Positions 26,176-34,782 of a stretch of 64,000 bases of DNA are shown here, piece by piece. The position numbers were made by a program, and so were the translations under genes. Source of the DNA: Methylobacillus flagellatus KT (GTDB lineage Bacteria; Pseudomonadota; Gammaproteobacteria; Burkholderiales; Methylophilaceae); assembly GCF_000013705.1 (NCBI RefSeq), contig NC_007947.1, positions 992,001-1,056,000 on the forward strand, in the 5' to 3' direction. The notes under the pieces were generated by a model. It saw only the letters and a list, made by a program, of their open reading frames with translations, ran no database searches and was not told where the DNA came from. Position 1 is the stretch's first letter. Each line of letters opens with the position of its first letter.

Positions 26176-26371
26176 CGGCCATCACCATGCGCACAGGTGC
26201 CAGCTTTTTAGCTGCCTTGCAGCACTGTTCCTCGTTGCGAATTGCGCCGTTCAGAATGTCGGCAAGGTATTCAGAGAAGGAGATTTCAGCGCCGGTAAAG
26301 GCTACGTATTGCAGGCGGCATGCCTCAATACGTTTGCGCTGCATTGCGGATAGTGGAAATTCATAGACCAT
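26165..26371 (-). CDS. Prophage 68-residue first gene, possible regulator
   Basis: This small helical protein (SAMQRKRIEACRLQYV, FSEYLADILNGAI, CCKAAKKLA) has GAGGG 6 bases before its ATG. It is the first gene after the early promoter region and could be a ribbon-helix-helix or other small DNA-binding protein acting on the palindromes upstream. That is inference from size and place. Confidence 0.55.
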   Translation of the reverse strand: MVYEFPLSAMQRKRIEACRLQYVAFTGAEISFSEYLADILNGAIRNEEQCCKAAKKLAPVRMVMADVH

Positions 26372-26387
26372 TTCAAGCCCTCGCAGT

Positions 26388-26400
26388 TGGTTGTCAACCA
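26388..26400. promoter_or_regulatory. Palindrome in the prophage early leader
   Basis: A perfect 6+1+6 inverted repeat (TGGTTG T CAACCA) lies 17 bases upstream of the first prophage ATG. It could be an operator or a leader hairpin. Confidence 0.35.
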
Positions 26401-26415
26401 GCGAGAAATTGAAAC

Positions 26416-26442
26416 GTTATAGACAGTGTGCAGATTGCACAC
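26416..26442 (-). promoter_or_regulatory. Candidate early promoter with operator palindrome
   Basis: On the minus strand a TATAAC box (26416-26421) lies next to a perfect 7+3+7 inverted repeat, GTGTGCA GAT TGCACAC (26426-26442), which covers the -35 position. No strong -35 is seen. The arrangement suits a repressor-controlled early promoter driving the 68-residue gene and Rep. Confidence 0.45.
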
Positions 26443-26490
26443 CGGGTAAAAGGTTAGATTGTTGTAAATTAAGAGATTAGTTAGCTAAGT

Positions 26491-26518
26491 CACTGATTCA
26501 GTGTATATTATGTAAAAT
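26491..26518 (+). other. dif-like XerCD recombination site (candidate attR)
   Basis: TGTATA (26502-26507) followed by TTATGTAAAAT (26508-26518) matches the centre and XerD arm of the proteobacterial dif site at 16 of 17 positions. The left 11 bases (CACTGATTCAG) do not match the XerC arm. Such half-degenerate sites are what phages integrating through host XerCD leave on the virus side. No second copy was found at the left end. Confidence 0.65.
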
Positions 26519-26559
26519 CTGATCGGGCCTCTTTCCGACAAATTAATGAGCCAGGAGGC

Positions 26560-27813
26560 TTGGGAGGACGATCAGAAATGGATCGATGCCCAGGTGTTGT
26601 AGCGACAGAAGCAAATTCTGCTCAATGTGGCGGTCGCTGGCGTCCTCGAGAGTTCGAGTATTGGGGAATTGAGCCAAGGTTAGATATTAGTCACAACTTA
26701 TTTGGAGTAGAAAGTGATGCAGTCCTTGGCTTGCGCTACCATAGGGAGACCCAAGATCGAAATCAATTTAGAGGAGCGGATCCTCGATTTCAAAGTTTAA
26801 GTTATGCAGAAAGTTTTTATGGAGTAAATGGGGGAACTGGACACAGAGAACAAGTAGATATTGATGTTGAAGCTAAGTCTTACTATGCACAAAATACCTT
26901 TTATCTCGGTAATTGGTCATTAACACCAGGCATTCGTGTAGAAGATATTAGAATTTCTACAAATGTGAAACGTGCCGAAGGTCAGCCACAAAATAATCCT
27001 GAGTCTGACCTTACTAACAATCAGACTAAGGTGTTACCAGGTTTTGGTGTGGCATGGAGTGGTATCGAAAACACGACTGTATTTGCAGGTGTTCACCGAG
27101 GGTTTGCACCTCCACGGCCTGATCGTGATATATCTGCTGGTGGCGCTAATACTGCAGTTGTTGCTAAAACAAAACCTGAGGAGAGTACCAATTGGGAGTT
27201 AGGTATTCGGTCTAATTATTTAAAAGGGATTAGCTATGAAACCACCCTTTTTCATACTCAATTTGATGAAATCGTAATCAGCGATGGTTTTGGCTCATTC
27301 AGAAATGGAGGGGAGTCTCAGCATTCTGGTATCGAGGTGGGCGGACGTATTGACTTTGGTACCATCTACAATACTTCTCATAACTTCTATATCAGTGGAG
27401 CATATACGAATCTCTTTACTGCTAAGTTCAAGAAGACTAGCCTTGATGATGACATTCGCAGTGGTGATCGTCTTGCCTATGCACCCAAGCATATTGCTTC
27501 CCTGAGCTTTGGTTACGAGCACCCGATTGGTTTTAATGCACGTATAGGTGTGGATTACGTGAGTGAACAGTATGAAGATGTGCCCTTCCGTGAGGGACGT
27601 AGTGAGTATGATCCACTCAGTGGACAGAGTGGCAAGATTCCATCTTACACACTGGTTAACGCTTCTCTCAGCTACCGTCCAATAGGCAGCAAGGCAACCT
27701 TCTTCGTCAGCGGGCATAACCTGGGTGACAAGGAGTATCTGGCAACCCGTGTCGATGGCATGCATGCTGGTCGTCAACGCCAGGTGTTCGGCGGTGTCCG
27801 TTACGATTTCTAA
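26560..27813 (+). pseudogene. TonB-dependent receptor, 3' fragment
   Basis: About 415 codons match the C-terminal barrel of a FecA-like TonB-dependent siderophore receptor: RWRPREFEYWGIEPRL, FAGVHRGFAPPRPDRD, ESTNWELGIRSNYLKG, NASLSYRPIG and a terminal Phe (VRYDF). The plug domain, TonB box and signal peptide are missing, since family members are 700-800 residues. Only a TTG at 26560 could start it, and no ribosome-binding logic supports it. Codon use is AT-rich up to about 27480 and then resembles the host. It marks the host DNA right of the prophage. Confidence 0.8.
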
Positions 27814-27862
27814 TCCTTAACCGCATCCTTCCTCTGGCTTTTTGCTGGAGTAGTTGTACTTG

Positions 27863-27887
27863 CGCCCCGTTATCGGGGCGTTTTTTT
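27863..27887 (+). terminator. Terminator after the receptor fragment
   Basis: A 7-bp GC-rich stem (CGCCCCG / CGGGGCG) with a 4-base loop is followed by seven T residues. Confidence 0.85.
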
Positions 27888-27975
27888 GCATGGAGAGCAT
27901 GATCGTGGCGGCGTTATAATCAAGGTTTGTGATGATGTGCTGGCGCTGGCCGGCAAGCATGAACGGGCAATCAAT

Positions 27976-30540
27976 TTGACTAAGTTAGACAATACCTTGG
28001 AACAACATACCCCGATGATGCGCCAGTATCTTGGTATCAAGGCGCAATATCCCGATATGCTGGTGTTTTATCGCATGGGGGATTTCTACGAGTTATTCCA
28101 TGATGATGCGGAAAAAGCATCGCGCCTGCTCGGCATCACGCTGACCAAGCGTGGCAGTTCCAACGGCGAGCCTATCCGCATGGCAGGTGTGCCTTATCAT
28201 GCGGCGGAGCAGTATTTAGCCAAGCTTGCCAAGCTGGGGGAGGCGGTTGCCATCTGCGAGCAGGTGGGCGACCCTGCCAAGAGCAAGGGGCCCGTGGAGC
28301 GCCAGGTCACACGTATTCTGACCCCGGGGACGTTGACCGACGCGGCCTTGCTGGACGATACGCGTGACAACCTGCTGCTTGCCATTGCACATGGCGAAGG
28401 TGTATTAGGGTTGGCACGCATCAATCTTGCTTCAGGCCGGTTCATTCTGAGTGAAATAACGCCCGGACTATTGGCGCAGGAGTTGGAGCGCATCAGTCCG
28501 GCTGAAATTCTTTATCCCGATGATTTTTACCATATGGCGCTGGAGCAGGTGAAATGCCCAAAGAAGCGTCTGGCGCCTTGGCAGTTCGACCTGGATTCAT
28601 CCATCCAGACCTTGACCAAGCAGTTCAGCACCTACGATCTGGATGGCTTCGGCTGTGCTCATATGCTGGCCGCCATCATGGCGGCTGGCGCCTTGCTTGA
28701 TTATGTCAAGCATACGCAGCGTACGAGCCTGCCACATATCCAGTCCCTGATGGTTGAGCAGGGAAGCCAGTTCATCCAGCTGGATGCTGCGACACGCCGC
28801 AACCTGGAAATCGACCAGACCTTGCGTGGTGAATCTTCGCCCACGTTGTACTCTTTATTGAATACCACCGTCACTGCCATGGGTGCGCGTTTGCTGCGCT
28901 CTTGGCTGCATCATCCTTTGCAGCATCAAGCAGATATTCAGGCACGCCTGCAGGCGGTGAAGGTTTTGCAGGCGCAATATGATGGATTGCGCCCCTTATT
29001 GCGCAATGTCGGGGACATCGAGCGCATGGCAGCAAGGGTGGCTTTGAAAACGGCGCGACCCCGGGATTTGTCCGGTTTGCGCGACAGTCTGCAACAGCTT
29101 CCCGCACTGCAACGAGTGTTGCGGCCTGAAGATTCCGCACTGTTGCACTCCTTGCAACAACAACTGGATGTGCCACAAGCAGCGCTTGATATGCTGATTG
29201 CTGCGATCAAGGATGAGCCGGCTGCTGTGCTGCGCGAAGGCGGCGTGATCGCCGATGGTTTTGATGCCGAGCTGGATGAGTTACGCGCCATACAGAGCAA
29301 TTGCGGGGAGTTTCTCCTTCAGTTTGAAGCGCAGGAGCGCGAGCGCAGTGGTATCAGCAACCTCAAGGTAGAGTACAACAGCGTGCATGGCTTTTACATC
29401 GAAATCAGCCGTGCGCAATCTGAGAATGTACCGGCCGAATACCGCCGTCGCCAGACGTTGAAGAATGTCGAGCGCTATATCACCCCTGAGCTGAAAACCT
29501 TCGAGGATAAAGTACTGTCCGCCAATGAGCGTGCCTTGGCGCGTGAAAAGTTCTTGTTCGATGAATTGTTAGGGAATTTGCAACCCGCATTGGCTGCCTG
29601 GCAACGCAATGCAGAGGCTGTGGCGCAGCTGGATGTGCTGGCAACGTTTGCCGAGCGCGCAGATGTTCTGAAGTATGTTGCGCCTCAGTTCAGCAGCGAA
29701 GCCGGATTGGATATCGTGGATGGTCGCCATCCCGTGGTGGAGCAGCTTGCCCAACCTTTCATTGCCAATAGTGTTTCATTATCGCCTTACCGTCAGCTTT
29801 TGCTGATTACTGGTCCGAATATGGGCGGTAAGTCAACCTATATGCGGCAGACGGCTTTGATCGTGCTGCTTGCACACTGTGGATGCTTTGTTCCGGCGAA
29901 ATCGGCGAGGATAGGACCTATAGACCGTATTTTCACTCGCATCGGCGCATCAGACGATTTGGCCGGGGGGCGCTCTACTTTTATGGTGGAAATGACCGAG
30001 ACAGCGAACATCCTGCACAATGCCACTGAGCGCAGCCTGGTGCTGCTGGATGAGATTGGACGCGGTACCTCGACATTTGACGGGTTATCCCTGGCATGGG
30101 CAGTGGCCCGACAGTTGCTGGAGAAGAACCGTAGCTATACCTTGTTTGCCACCCATTACTTCGAGCTAACCAGAATCAGCGAAGAGTTCAAGCATGCAGC
30201 CAATGTGCATCTGGATGCGGTTGAGCACGGTGATGGGATTGTGTTCCTGCATAATGTGGAGGAAGGGCCAGCAAGTCAGAGCTATGGTTTGCAGGTGGCC
30301 CAGTTGGCAGGCATTCCACGCACTGTGGTGAATGCCGCCAAGCGCAAACTGGTGCAGCTTGAGCAAAGCCAGGTCATGCAACAATCATTGGCGGGGCAGG
30401 GCGATATGTTTGTTGCTGCCAATGTCGAGCCAGAGCCCGCCACACATCCGGTGGTATCCGAGTTGGAAAGCATCGATCCTGACAGCCTCACCCCCAGGCA
30501 GGCACTGGATGTTTTATACAAATTGAAAAAATTAATATAA
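27976..30540 (+). CDS. mutS: DNA mismatch repair ATPase MutS
   Basis: MutS recognises mismatches and recruits MutL. The start is taken as TTG at 27976, which leaves 14 residues before the conserved MMRQYL, close to the E. coli form; ATG at 28015 is the alternative. The mismatch-binding Phe-x-Glu motif is [12 protein letters not shown]. The ATPase has Walker [14 protein letters not shown] and [12 protein letters not shown], then ATHYFEL. The length of 854 residues is normal. A TATAAT box at 27915-27920 may be part of its promoter. Confidence 0.95.
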   Translation: MTKLDNTLEQHTPMMRQYLGIKAQYPDMLVFYRMGDFYELFHDDAEKASRLLGITLTKRGSSNGEPIRMAGVPYHAAEQYLAKLAKLGEAVAICEQVGDPAKSKGPVERQVTRILTPGTLTDAALLDDTRDNLLLAIAHGEGVLGLARINLASGRFILSEITPGLLAQELERISPAEILYPDDFYHMALEQVKCPKKRLAPWQFDLDSSIQTLTKQFSTYDLDGFGCAHMLAAIMAAGALLDYVKHTQRTSLPHIQSLMVEQGSQFIQLDAATRRNLEIDQTLRGESSPTLYSLLNTTVTAMGARLLRSWLHHPLQHQADIQARLQAVKVLQAQYDGLRPLLRNVGDIERMAARVALKTARPRDLSGLRDSLQQLPALQRVLRPEDSALLHSLQQQLDVPQAALDMLIAAIKDEPAAVLREGGVIADGFDAELDELRAIQSNCGEFLLQFEAQERERSGISNLKVEYNSVHGFYIEISRAQSENVPAEYRRRQTLKNVERYITPELKTFEDKVLSANERALAREKFLFDELLGNLQPALAAWQRNAEAVAQLDVLATFAERADVLKYVAPQFSSEAGLDIVDGRHPVVEQLAQPFIANSVSLSPYRQLLLITGPNMGGKSTYMRQTALIVLLAHCGCFVPAKSARIGPIDRIFTRIGASDDLAGGRSTFMVEMTETANILHNATERSLVLLDEIGRGTSTFDGLSLAWAVARQLLEKNRSYTLFATHYFELTRISEEFKHAANVHLDAVEHGDGIVFLHNVEEGPASQSYGLQVAQLAGIPRTVVNAAKRKLVQLEQSQVMQQSLAGQGDMFVAANVEPEPATHPVVSELESIDPDSLTPRQALDVLYKLKKLI

Positions 30541-30640
30541 GAATCAGACATATTTTTGAAACAACTGCCTGCCAGAATACACAACATAGTCCTTACCGGG
30601 ACTCCCGTTTTGTTACTTTAGAAAATCCCAAAAGGAAGAT

Positions 30641-30889
30641 ATGGTTGTCGAGTATTTCATCAAAATAGTGATTCCAGTAGTATTTGCGTCCTTTGTGGCC
30701 ATGATAGGCTGGTTTGTCGGCGAGAAGCCGGGCGCAATGATCGCTGGGGGCGCTTCTCTTGCCCTTTCATTCGGCTGGACCAGTTATAGCTGGGCATTGT
30801 CTGTGCGGCAATCGCGCATCAATGCGCGATTGGCCAAACGCAAGCAGGCCAGGGCCAAGAAGACAGTGCGCCGAGTGTCTTGCGCATAA
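30641..30889 (+). CDS. Small two-helix membrane protein, unknown
   Basis: This 82-residue protein has two hydrophobic segments (IKIVIPVVFASFVAMIGWFV and GAMIAGGASLALSFGWTSY) and a strongly basic tail (RLAKRKQARAKKTVRR). AAGGAAGAT precedes the ATG. I recognise no family. It follows mutS by 100 bases and ends before a bidirectional terminator. Confidence 0.65.
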   Translation: MVVEYFIKIVIPVVFASFVAMIGWFVGEKPGAMIAGGASLALSFGWTSYSWALSVRQSRINARLAKRKQARAKKTVRRVSCA

Positions 30890-30934
30890 TGCATGCATGA
30901 GCGGCTCTCTTGAGTTGGCAGCCGCACTGAATAC

Positions 30935-30960
30935 AAAAAGGCAGCCTAGGCTGCCTTTTT
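30935..30960. terminator. Bidirectional terminator
   Basis: A 26-base perfect palindrome (AAAAAGGCAGCC TA mirrored) has A-run and T-run ends. It serves the gene at 30641 and the convergent slyD-like gene. Confidence 0.85.
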
Positions 30961-31007
30961 CATTGATCACAAGATGGCTGAGTTGAGCTCATCAACTCGC
31001 AATGGGC

Positions 31008-31487
31008 CTAATGATGGTGACCACCTGCACCATGTACATGCCCGTGATCGATTTCTTCCTGGCCTGCTGGACGCACGGCGGTCACAGATGCCTTGAACAA
31101 TACGCGCTCTCCGGCCCAGGGGTGATTACCGTCGACAATGACCTTGCCATCTTCAATATTGGTAACGGTATACAGTACGATGTCGCCAGTTTCGTCTTCG
31201 CCCTCAAATTGCATCCCGACCTTCAACTCTTCCGTCGGGAAGGCGGAAACAGGTTCTATCTGCACGAGTTCCTCATCATATTCGCCGAAGGCATCAGCTG
31301 GTTCCAGCGTCAGTTCGATAGAGTCGCCCACAGACTTGCCATGTAATTCCTCTTCTACTCGCGGGAAAATATTGTCATATCCGCCGTGCAGGTAGCTGAC
31401 GGGATCCTTGCTGGCCTCCAGAATATTTCCATCGCTATCGCGTAATTCATAGGTGATGGTGACAACAGTGTTCATGGCGATCTGCAT
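31008..31487 (-). CDS. slyD: FKBP-type peptidyl-prolyl isomerase, SlyD-like
   Basis: This 159-residue proline isomerase and chaperone has the FKBP core split by the insert-in-flap domain (YLHGGYDNIFPRVEEELHGK, TLEPADAFGEYDEELVQ) and a short His-rich end (HGHVHGAGGHHH) that may bind nickel. The start at 31487 has AGGA 6 bases upstream; an in-frame start further up at 31538 is less likely. It lies 13 bases after the bcp gene on the same strand. Confidence 0.93.
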   Translation of the reverse strand: MQIAMNTVVTITYELRDSDGNILEASKDPVSYLHGGYDNIFPRVEEELHGKSVGDSIELTLEPADAFGEYDEELVQIEPVSAFPTEELKVGMQFEGEDETGDIVLYTVTNIEDGKVIVDGNHPWAGERVLFKASVTAVRPAGQEEIDHGHVHGAGGHHH

Positions 31488-31500
31488 GAAAGATCCTTCT

Positions 31501-31962
31501 TTAAAGTGATTTGATAAATTTGAGTATTTCTGCGGCATGGCCTTTGGCCGTTACCCCATATTGTGCCAAGCGTACCACTCCAGTCCGGTCAATGACAAAT
31601 GTGGAGCGGACTATGCCCATTTTTCTGATCCCGTCCTTCTCTTTTTCCTGCCACACACCATATTGCCTACATACCTCTCCATCCTCGTCGGATAGCAGGC
31701 AGACTGCCAAGCCGTGCTTGTCTCGAAAGGTGGCGTGGCTGATGCAGTCATCCCGGCTGATGCCGATCACGATCGTATCGTGGCGCTTGAATTCGTCTTC
31801 CAAGTCGCTGAACTCTATTGCCTGCAACGTGCAGCTGGGGGTGTTATCTTTGGGATAAAAGTAAAGTACTACATTGTGACCGCGTAGCGCGGAAAGGGTA
31901 ATGGGCTCAATATCTGCATCTAGCAGGGAGAAGTCAGGAGCTGGTGAATTGGGTTGCAACAT
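31501..31962 (-). CDS. bcp: Thiol peroxidase, Bcp/PrxQ family
   Basis: This peroxiredoxin reduces hydroperoxides with thioredoxin. It has 153 residues with the peroxidatic Cys in PKDNTPSCTLQAIEF. The usual Gly before this Cys (PGCT) is Ser here. The second Cys of the alpha-2 helix, five residues later in many PrxQ proteins, is absent, which implies a 1-Cys mechanism. It pairs with slyD on the same strand. Confidence 0.93.
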   Translation of the reverse strand: MLQPNSPAPDFSLLDADIEPITLSALRGHNVVLYFYPKDNTPSCTLQAIEFSDLEDEFKRHDTIVIGISRDDCISHATFRDKHGLAVCLLSDEDGEVCRQYGVWQEKEKDGIRKMGIVRSTFVIDRTGVVRLAQYGVTAKGHAAEILKFIKSL

Positions 31963-32203
31963 GGCTTGAATATACTTTAGAAAAGAGATTGCTCATGTTT
32001 TTATCCTACTACGGTGTTTTGCCAAGTAGGGGCAAGGCGAGAATTGTCAGCATGATGAGCATTGCCTGCGGATCACATCTTGAACGAGCATGTGTTGCGG
32101 CCATGCGTATGCGATGAAATGACATTGGACTGACTTCAAGAAAGGATGGGGAAGATTCTAACCTAATTTCTTGGCAGCGTAAGCAATGCGCTATCATGCA
32201 CGC

Positions 32204-33364
32204 ATGAAAAATAAACAAAATTCACTAGATGGCCGGCTTGCTCTGCTCGGCGGGCTGAGTGCAGCACAATTTCTTGCTGAATACTGGCAGAAAAAGCCTT
32301 TATTGATTCGTCAGGCGATCCCAGGATTCAATGGATTGCTAAGCCCAGATGAGCTGGCAGGGCTGGCTTGCGAAGAAGATGTACAGTCGCGCTTGGTTTC
32401 ATTAAAACGCGGACGCTGGCATGTTGAAAACGGGCCGTTCGACGAAAAGCGCTTTGCCAAACTGCCTGAGCGTGACTGGACCTTGTTGGTGCAGGGGGTT
32501 AATCACCACTTGCCGGAAGCCGCAGAGTTATTACAGCAGTTTGCTTTTATCCCGTACGCCAGGCTGGATGACCTCATGGTGAGCTTTGCGCCCGACCAGG
32601 GTGGGGTGGGGCCACATTTCGACTCATATGATGTATTTTTGCTGCAAGGGGAAGGCCAGCGCTTGTGGCGGATCAGTGAGCAGGACGATCTTGCCTTGGT
32701 CGAGGGTGCACCACTGCGCATCCTGCAAAATTTCAATACTGAGCAGGAATGGGTCCTCGAGCCGGGAGACATGCTTTATTTGCCGCCACACGTTGCGCAC
32801 TGGGGTATTGCAGTGGGCAATGCCATGACATATTCGATTGGCTTTCGGGCGCCTTCGGTGCAGGAGCTAGTCAGCGAGTTCCTCAATGATCTGCAGGACA
32901 GGCTGCAAATACCTGGAATGTATGCAGATCCGGATTTGCAACTGCAGCGACATCCGGCGGAAATTGGTACACAAATGCTGAACAAAGTGGGCGCCATGCT
33001 GGATCAGATCCGTTGGCAATCCGAGGATGTATCCAGTTTCCTGGGACGGTATCTTTCTGAGCCTAAGCCGCACATTATCTTTGATGAGAATACGCCGCTA
33101 GACCTGCCGCGATTTGTGCAACAATTGCCAAGATGCGGTATTGCCTTGGCTGCCAAGAGCCTGATGCTATTCCATGGCAATCGGTTTTTCATGAATGGGG
33201 AGCAATTCACGGCAACGGAGAAGCAGCAGCACCTGCTGACGGCCTTGGCAGATGATCGTCGGCTGGAGGGAGCTTGTTTTGATTCCGCCATATTGCAAGA
33301 GACAGTATTGATGCAGCAGCTCCATGACTGGTATCTGGCCGGTTATTTGCATTTCATGGAGTGA
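32204..33364 (+). CDS. roxA: Cupin-fold ribosomal protein hydroxylase, RoxA/YcfD type
   Basis: This iron(II)/2-oxoglutarate oxygenase of the JmjC class hydroxylates an Arg of ribosomal protein L16 in E. coli. It has 386 residues with the iron ligands visible as HFDSYDVFLLQ (His-x-Asp) and the distal His in LPPHVAHWG. The tail forms the winged-helix dimer domain. ATG at 32204 is chosen over 32186 but neither has a strong ribosome-binding site. It is divergent from bcp. Confidence 0.9.
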   Translation: MKNKQNSLDGRLALLGGLSAAQFLAEYWQKKPLLIRQAIPGFNGLLSPDELAGLACEEDVQSRLVSLKRGRWHVENGPFDEKRFAKLPERDWTLLVQGVNHHLPEAAELLQQFAFIPYARLDDLMVSFAPDQGGVGPHFDSYDVFLLQGEGQRLWRISEQDDLALVEGAPLRILQNFNTEQEWVLEPGDMLYLPPHVAHWGIAVGNAMTYSIGFRAPSVQELVSEFLNDLQDRLQIPGMYADPDLQLQRHPAEIGTQMLNKVGAMLDQIRWQSEDVSSFLGRYLSEPKPHIIFDENTPLDLPRFVQQLPRCGIALAAKSLMLFHGNRFFMNGEQFTATEKQQHLLTALADDRRLEGACFDSAILQETVLMQQLHDWYLAGYLHFME

Positions 33365-33477
33365 TCGCGTAGCTTACACAAAAGCAATACGCCAGGTTGA
33401 GTGGTCTACCTGTCATGAGTGGCAGCACATTTGCCACCTTAATCAATTGGGAGCTTGCCTTGGCCAGGAGTGAAATC

Positions 33478-34272
33478 ATGCGTACCTTGTTGATCACTTT
33501 GCCTCTGATCTGTTTGCCTGTCCAAGCGTCAGCGCTGGATTTCAAGATGATTACGCTGCAGCACCGCTTTCCGCAAGATATTCTGCCAGCGGTAGAGCAG
33601 CTCGTCCTTCCGGAAGGCTCGGTGACCGCAATAGATCATCACTTGGTCGTGCGTGCTACAGCCGACAAGATGAGTGAAGTTGAGGCCTTGGTTGAAAGAC
33701 TAGATACCGCGCAGCGCAATGTACGGATTGCAGTTCGTCATGAAGATCATGCAATGCAGGACAATAGCGCCATAGGCATTGATGGAAGACTGCGACATGG
33801 CGCCCCCGAAATGAGGGGATGGTTCGAAGAAGGTGTGCGTTTTGGCATCGATGACAGCCAAGCCACGAGCCGTCGCAGCGGGGAGCAGTTTTTGACAGTC
33901 ATGGATGGTGAGCGTGCTTTTATCCAAGTGGGGCAATCCGTGCCTTTTACCCAGCAATGGGTATTATTGACTTCGCAATATGCCAATATCCAGCAGACTA
34001 TCGAGTTTCATGACGTTACGACTGGTTTTGCCGTCAGGCCACGTTATATCGGTGATCAAGTTGAGGTGGAAATCACGCCGCGCATCTCACGCATCAATGC
34101 AAGGGGCTTCATCGATTTCGAGCAGTTGTCGACCACGGTTCGTGCTCCGCGGGGCGAGTGGCTGGACATCGGTGGCATCATGCAGAATCACGATGAAGTC
34201 AGCCGTGCCATTCTCTTGCAAAGCCAATCTGCGACCGGAAAAAACACCCGTTTGCAAATCAAGGTTGATTGA
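33478..34272 (+). CDS. Exported secretin-domain protein
   Basis: This 264-residue protein has a signal peptide (TLLITLPLICLPVQASA), an N1-like domain (about 25-85; DILPAVEQLVLPEGSVTAID, VEALVERLDTAQRNVRIAV) and a short secretin-type domain (about 135-264; DGERAFIQVGQSVPF, RPRYIGDQVEVEITPRIS). It is far shorter than a full secretin and lacks the C-terminal assembly region, so it probably does not form a pore by itself. AGGAG precedes the ATG. Confidence 0.75.
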   Translation: MRTLLITLPLICLPVQASALDFKMITLQHRFPQDILPAVEQLVLPEGSVTAIDHHLVVRATADKMSEVEALVERLDTAQRNVRIAVRHEDHAMQDNSAIGIDGRLRHGAPEMRGWFEEGVRFGIDDSQATSRRSGEQFLTVMDGERAFIQVGQSVPFTQQWVLLTSQYANIQQTIEFHDVTTGFAVRPRYIGDQVEVEITPRISRINARGFIDFEQLSTTVRAPRGEWLDIGGIMQNHDEVSRAILLQSQSATGKNTRLQIKVD

Positions 34273-34449
34273 AGAATTTGACCTCTGTGTTTTTGCACGA
34301 TAATTGACAGAGTATTGTGTAAAACAAGGCTGGCAGCCAAAAAACAGTGGTATTTTTTATCGGAAATGGTAGAATTTTTGACACTCGGTTGGTTTTACCG
34401 TAACTGGTTTTCAAATTTATTGTCTACACACATCTTTAAGGGATAAAAA

Positions 34450-34671
34450 ATGACACGTTCTGCTCTGCTTGCCGCTCTGCTCGCACTTGCTTTGACTGCT
34501 TGTGGTCAAAAAGAAGAGGCACCTGCTGAAGCTCCTGCTGTTGAAGAAGCCGCTCCTGCTGTTGAAGAGGCACCTGCTGAAGCTCCTGCTGTTGAAGAAG
34601 CCGCTCCTGCTGTTGAAGAAGCACCTGCTGAGGCTCCTGCAGAAGAAGCACCAGCTGAAGAAGCTAAGTAA
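34450..34671 (+). CDS. Small Ala/Pro/Glu-repeat lipoprotein
   Basis: This is a 73-residue lipoprotein with lipobox LTACG (Cys18). The mature part is almost entirely Ala, Pro, Glu and Val in a tandem 17-residue repeat (EAPAEAPAVEEAAPAVE). It has an elongated, acidic, disordered character like proline-rich periplasmic spacers. No catalytic domain is present. A strong terminator follows. Confidence 0.8.
   Translation: MTRSALLAALLALALTACGQKEEAPAEAPAVEEAAPAVEEAPAEAPAVEEAAPAVEEAPAEAPAEEAPAEEAK
34516..34671 (+). repeat. 51-bp tandem coding repeat
   Basis: Two full copies (34516-34566 and 34567-34617) identical or nearly so, and a degenerate third, encode the 17-residue unit of the lipoprotein. Expansion or contraction by 51 bases keeps the frame. 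Confidence 0.85.
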
Positions 34672-34714
34672 TTGATAAGCTGGCTTTGATGCCAGCCATC
34701 AATTATCTGTACCG

Positions 34715-34740
34715 AAAAGCCGGCATCGCCGGCTTTTTGT
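34715..34740 (+). terminator. Terminator after the repeat lipoprotein
   Basis: A 9-bp stem (AAAGCCGGC / GCCGGCTTT) with a 3-base loop is followed by TTGTTTTTTG. Confidence 0.85.
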
Positions 34741-34782
34741 TTTTTGCTGTGTAGTGCGTTTAAAGTTTTCAGGATATTGGTT

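Larger units (their letters stand above)
17388..26518 (-). mobile_element. Integrated tailless (PM2/corticovirus-like) prophage
   Basis: About 9.1 kb of closely packed minus-strand genes, near the 10.1-kb size of phage PM2. It encodes an HUH replication initiator, a zinc-finger protein, a packaging-type ATPase, a PM2 P2-like double-jelly-roll capsid protein, many one-helix membrane proteins and a lysozyme. There is no tail, portal, terminase or integrase gene. The boundaries are inferred: the left from loss of methyltransferase similarity, the right from a dif-like site. Bases 17388-17547 at the left end hold no confident gene. Relatives of PM2 as prophages in aquatic bacteria are known, so the class is not new, but this member looks distant. 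Confidence 0.88.

Noticed and set aside
17388-26518. Element as a plasmid or conjugative element
   Set aside because: An HUH protein alone would fit a plasmid, but the capsid-like protein, packaging ATPase, lysozyme and row of membrane proteins point to a virus, and no partition or mobilisation genes are seen.
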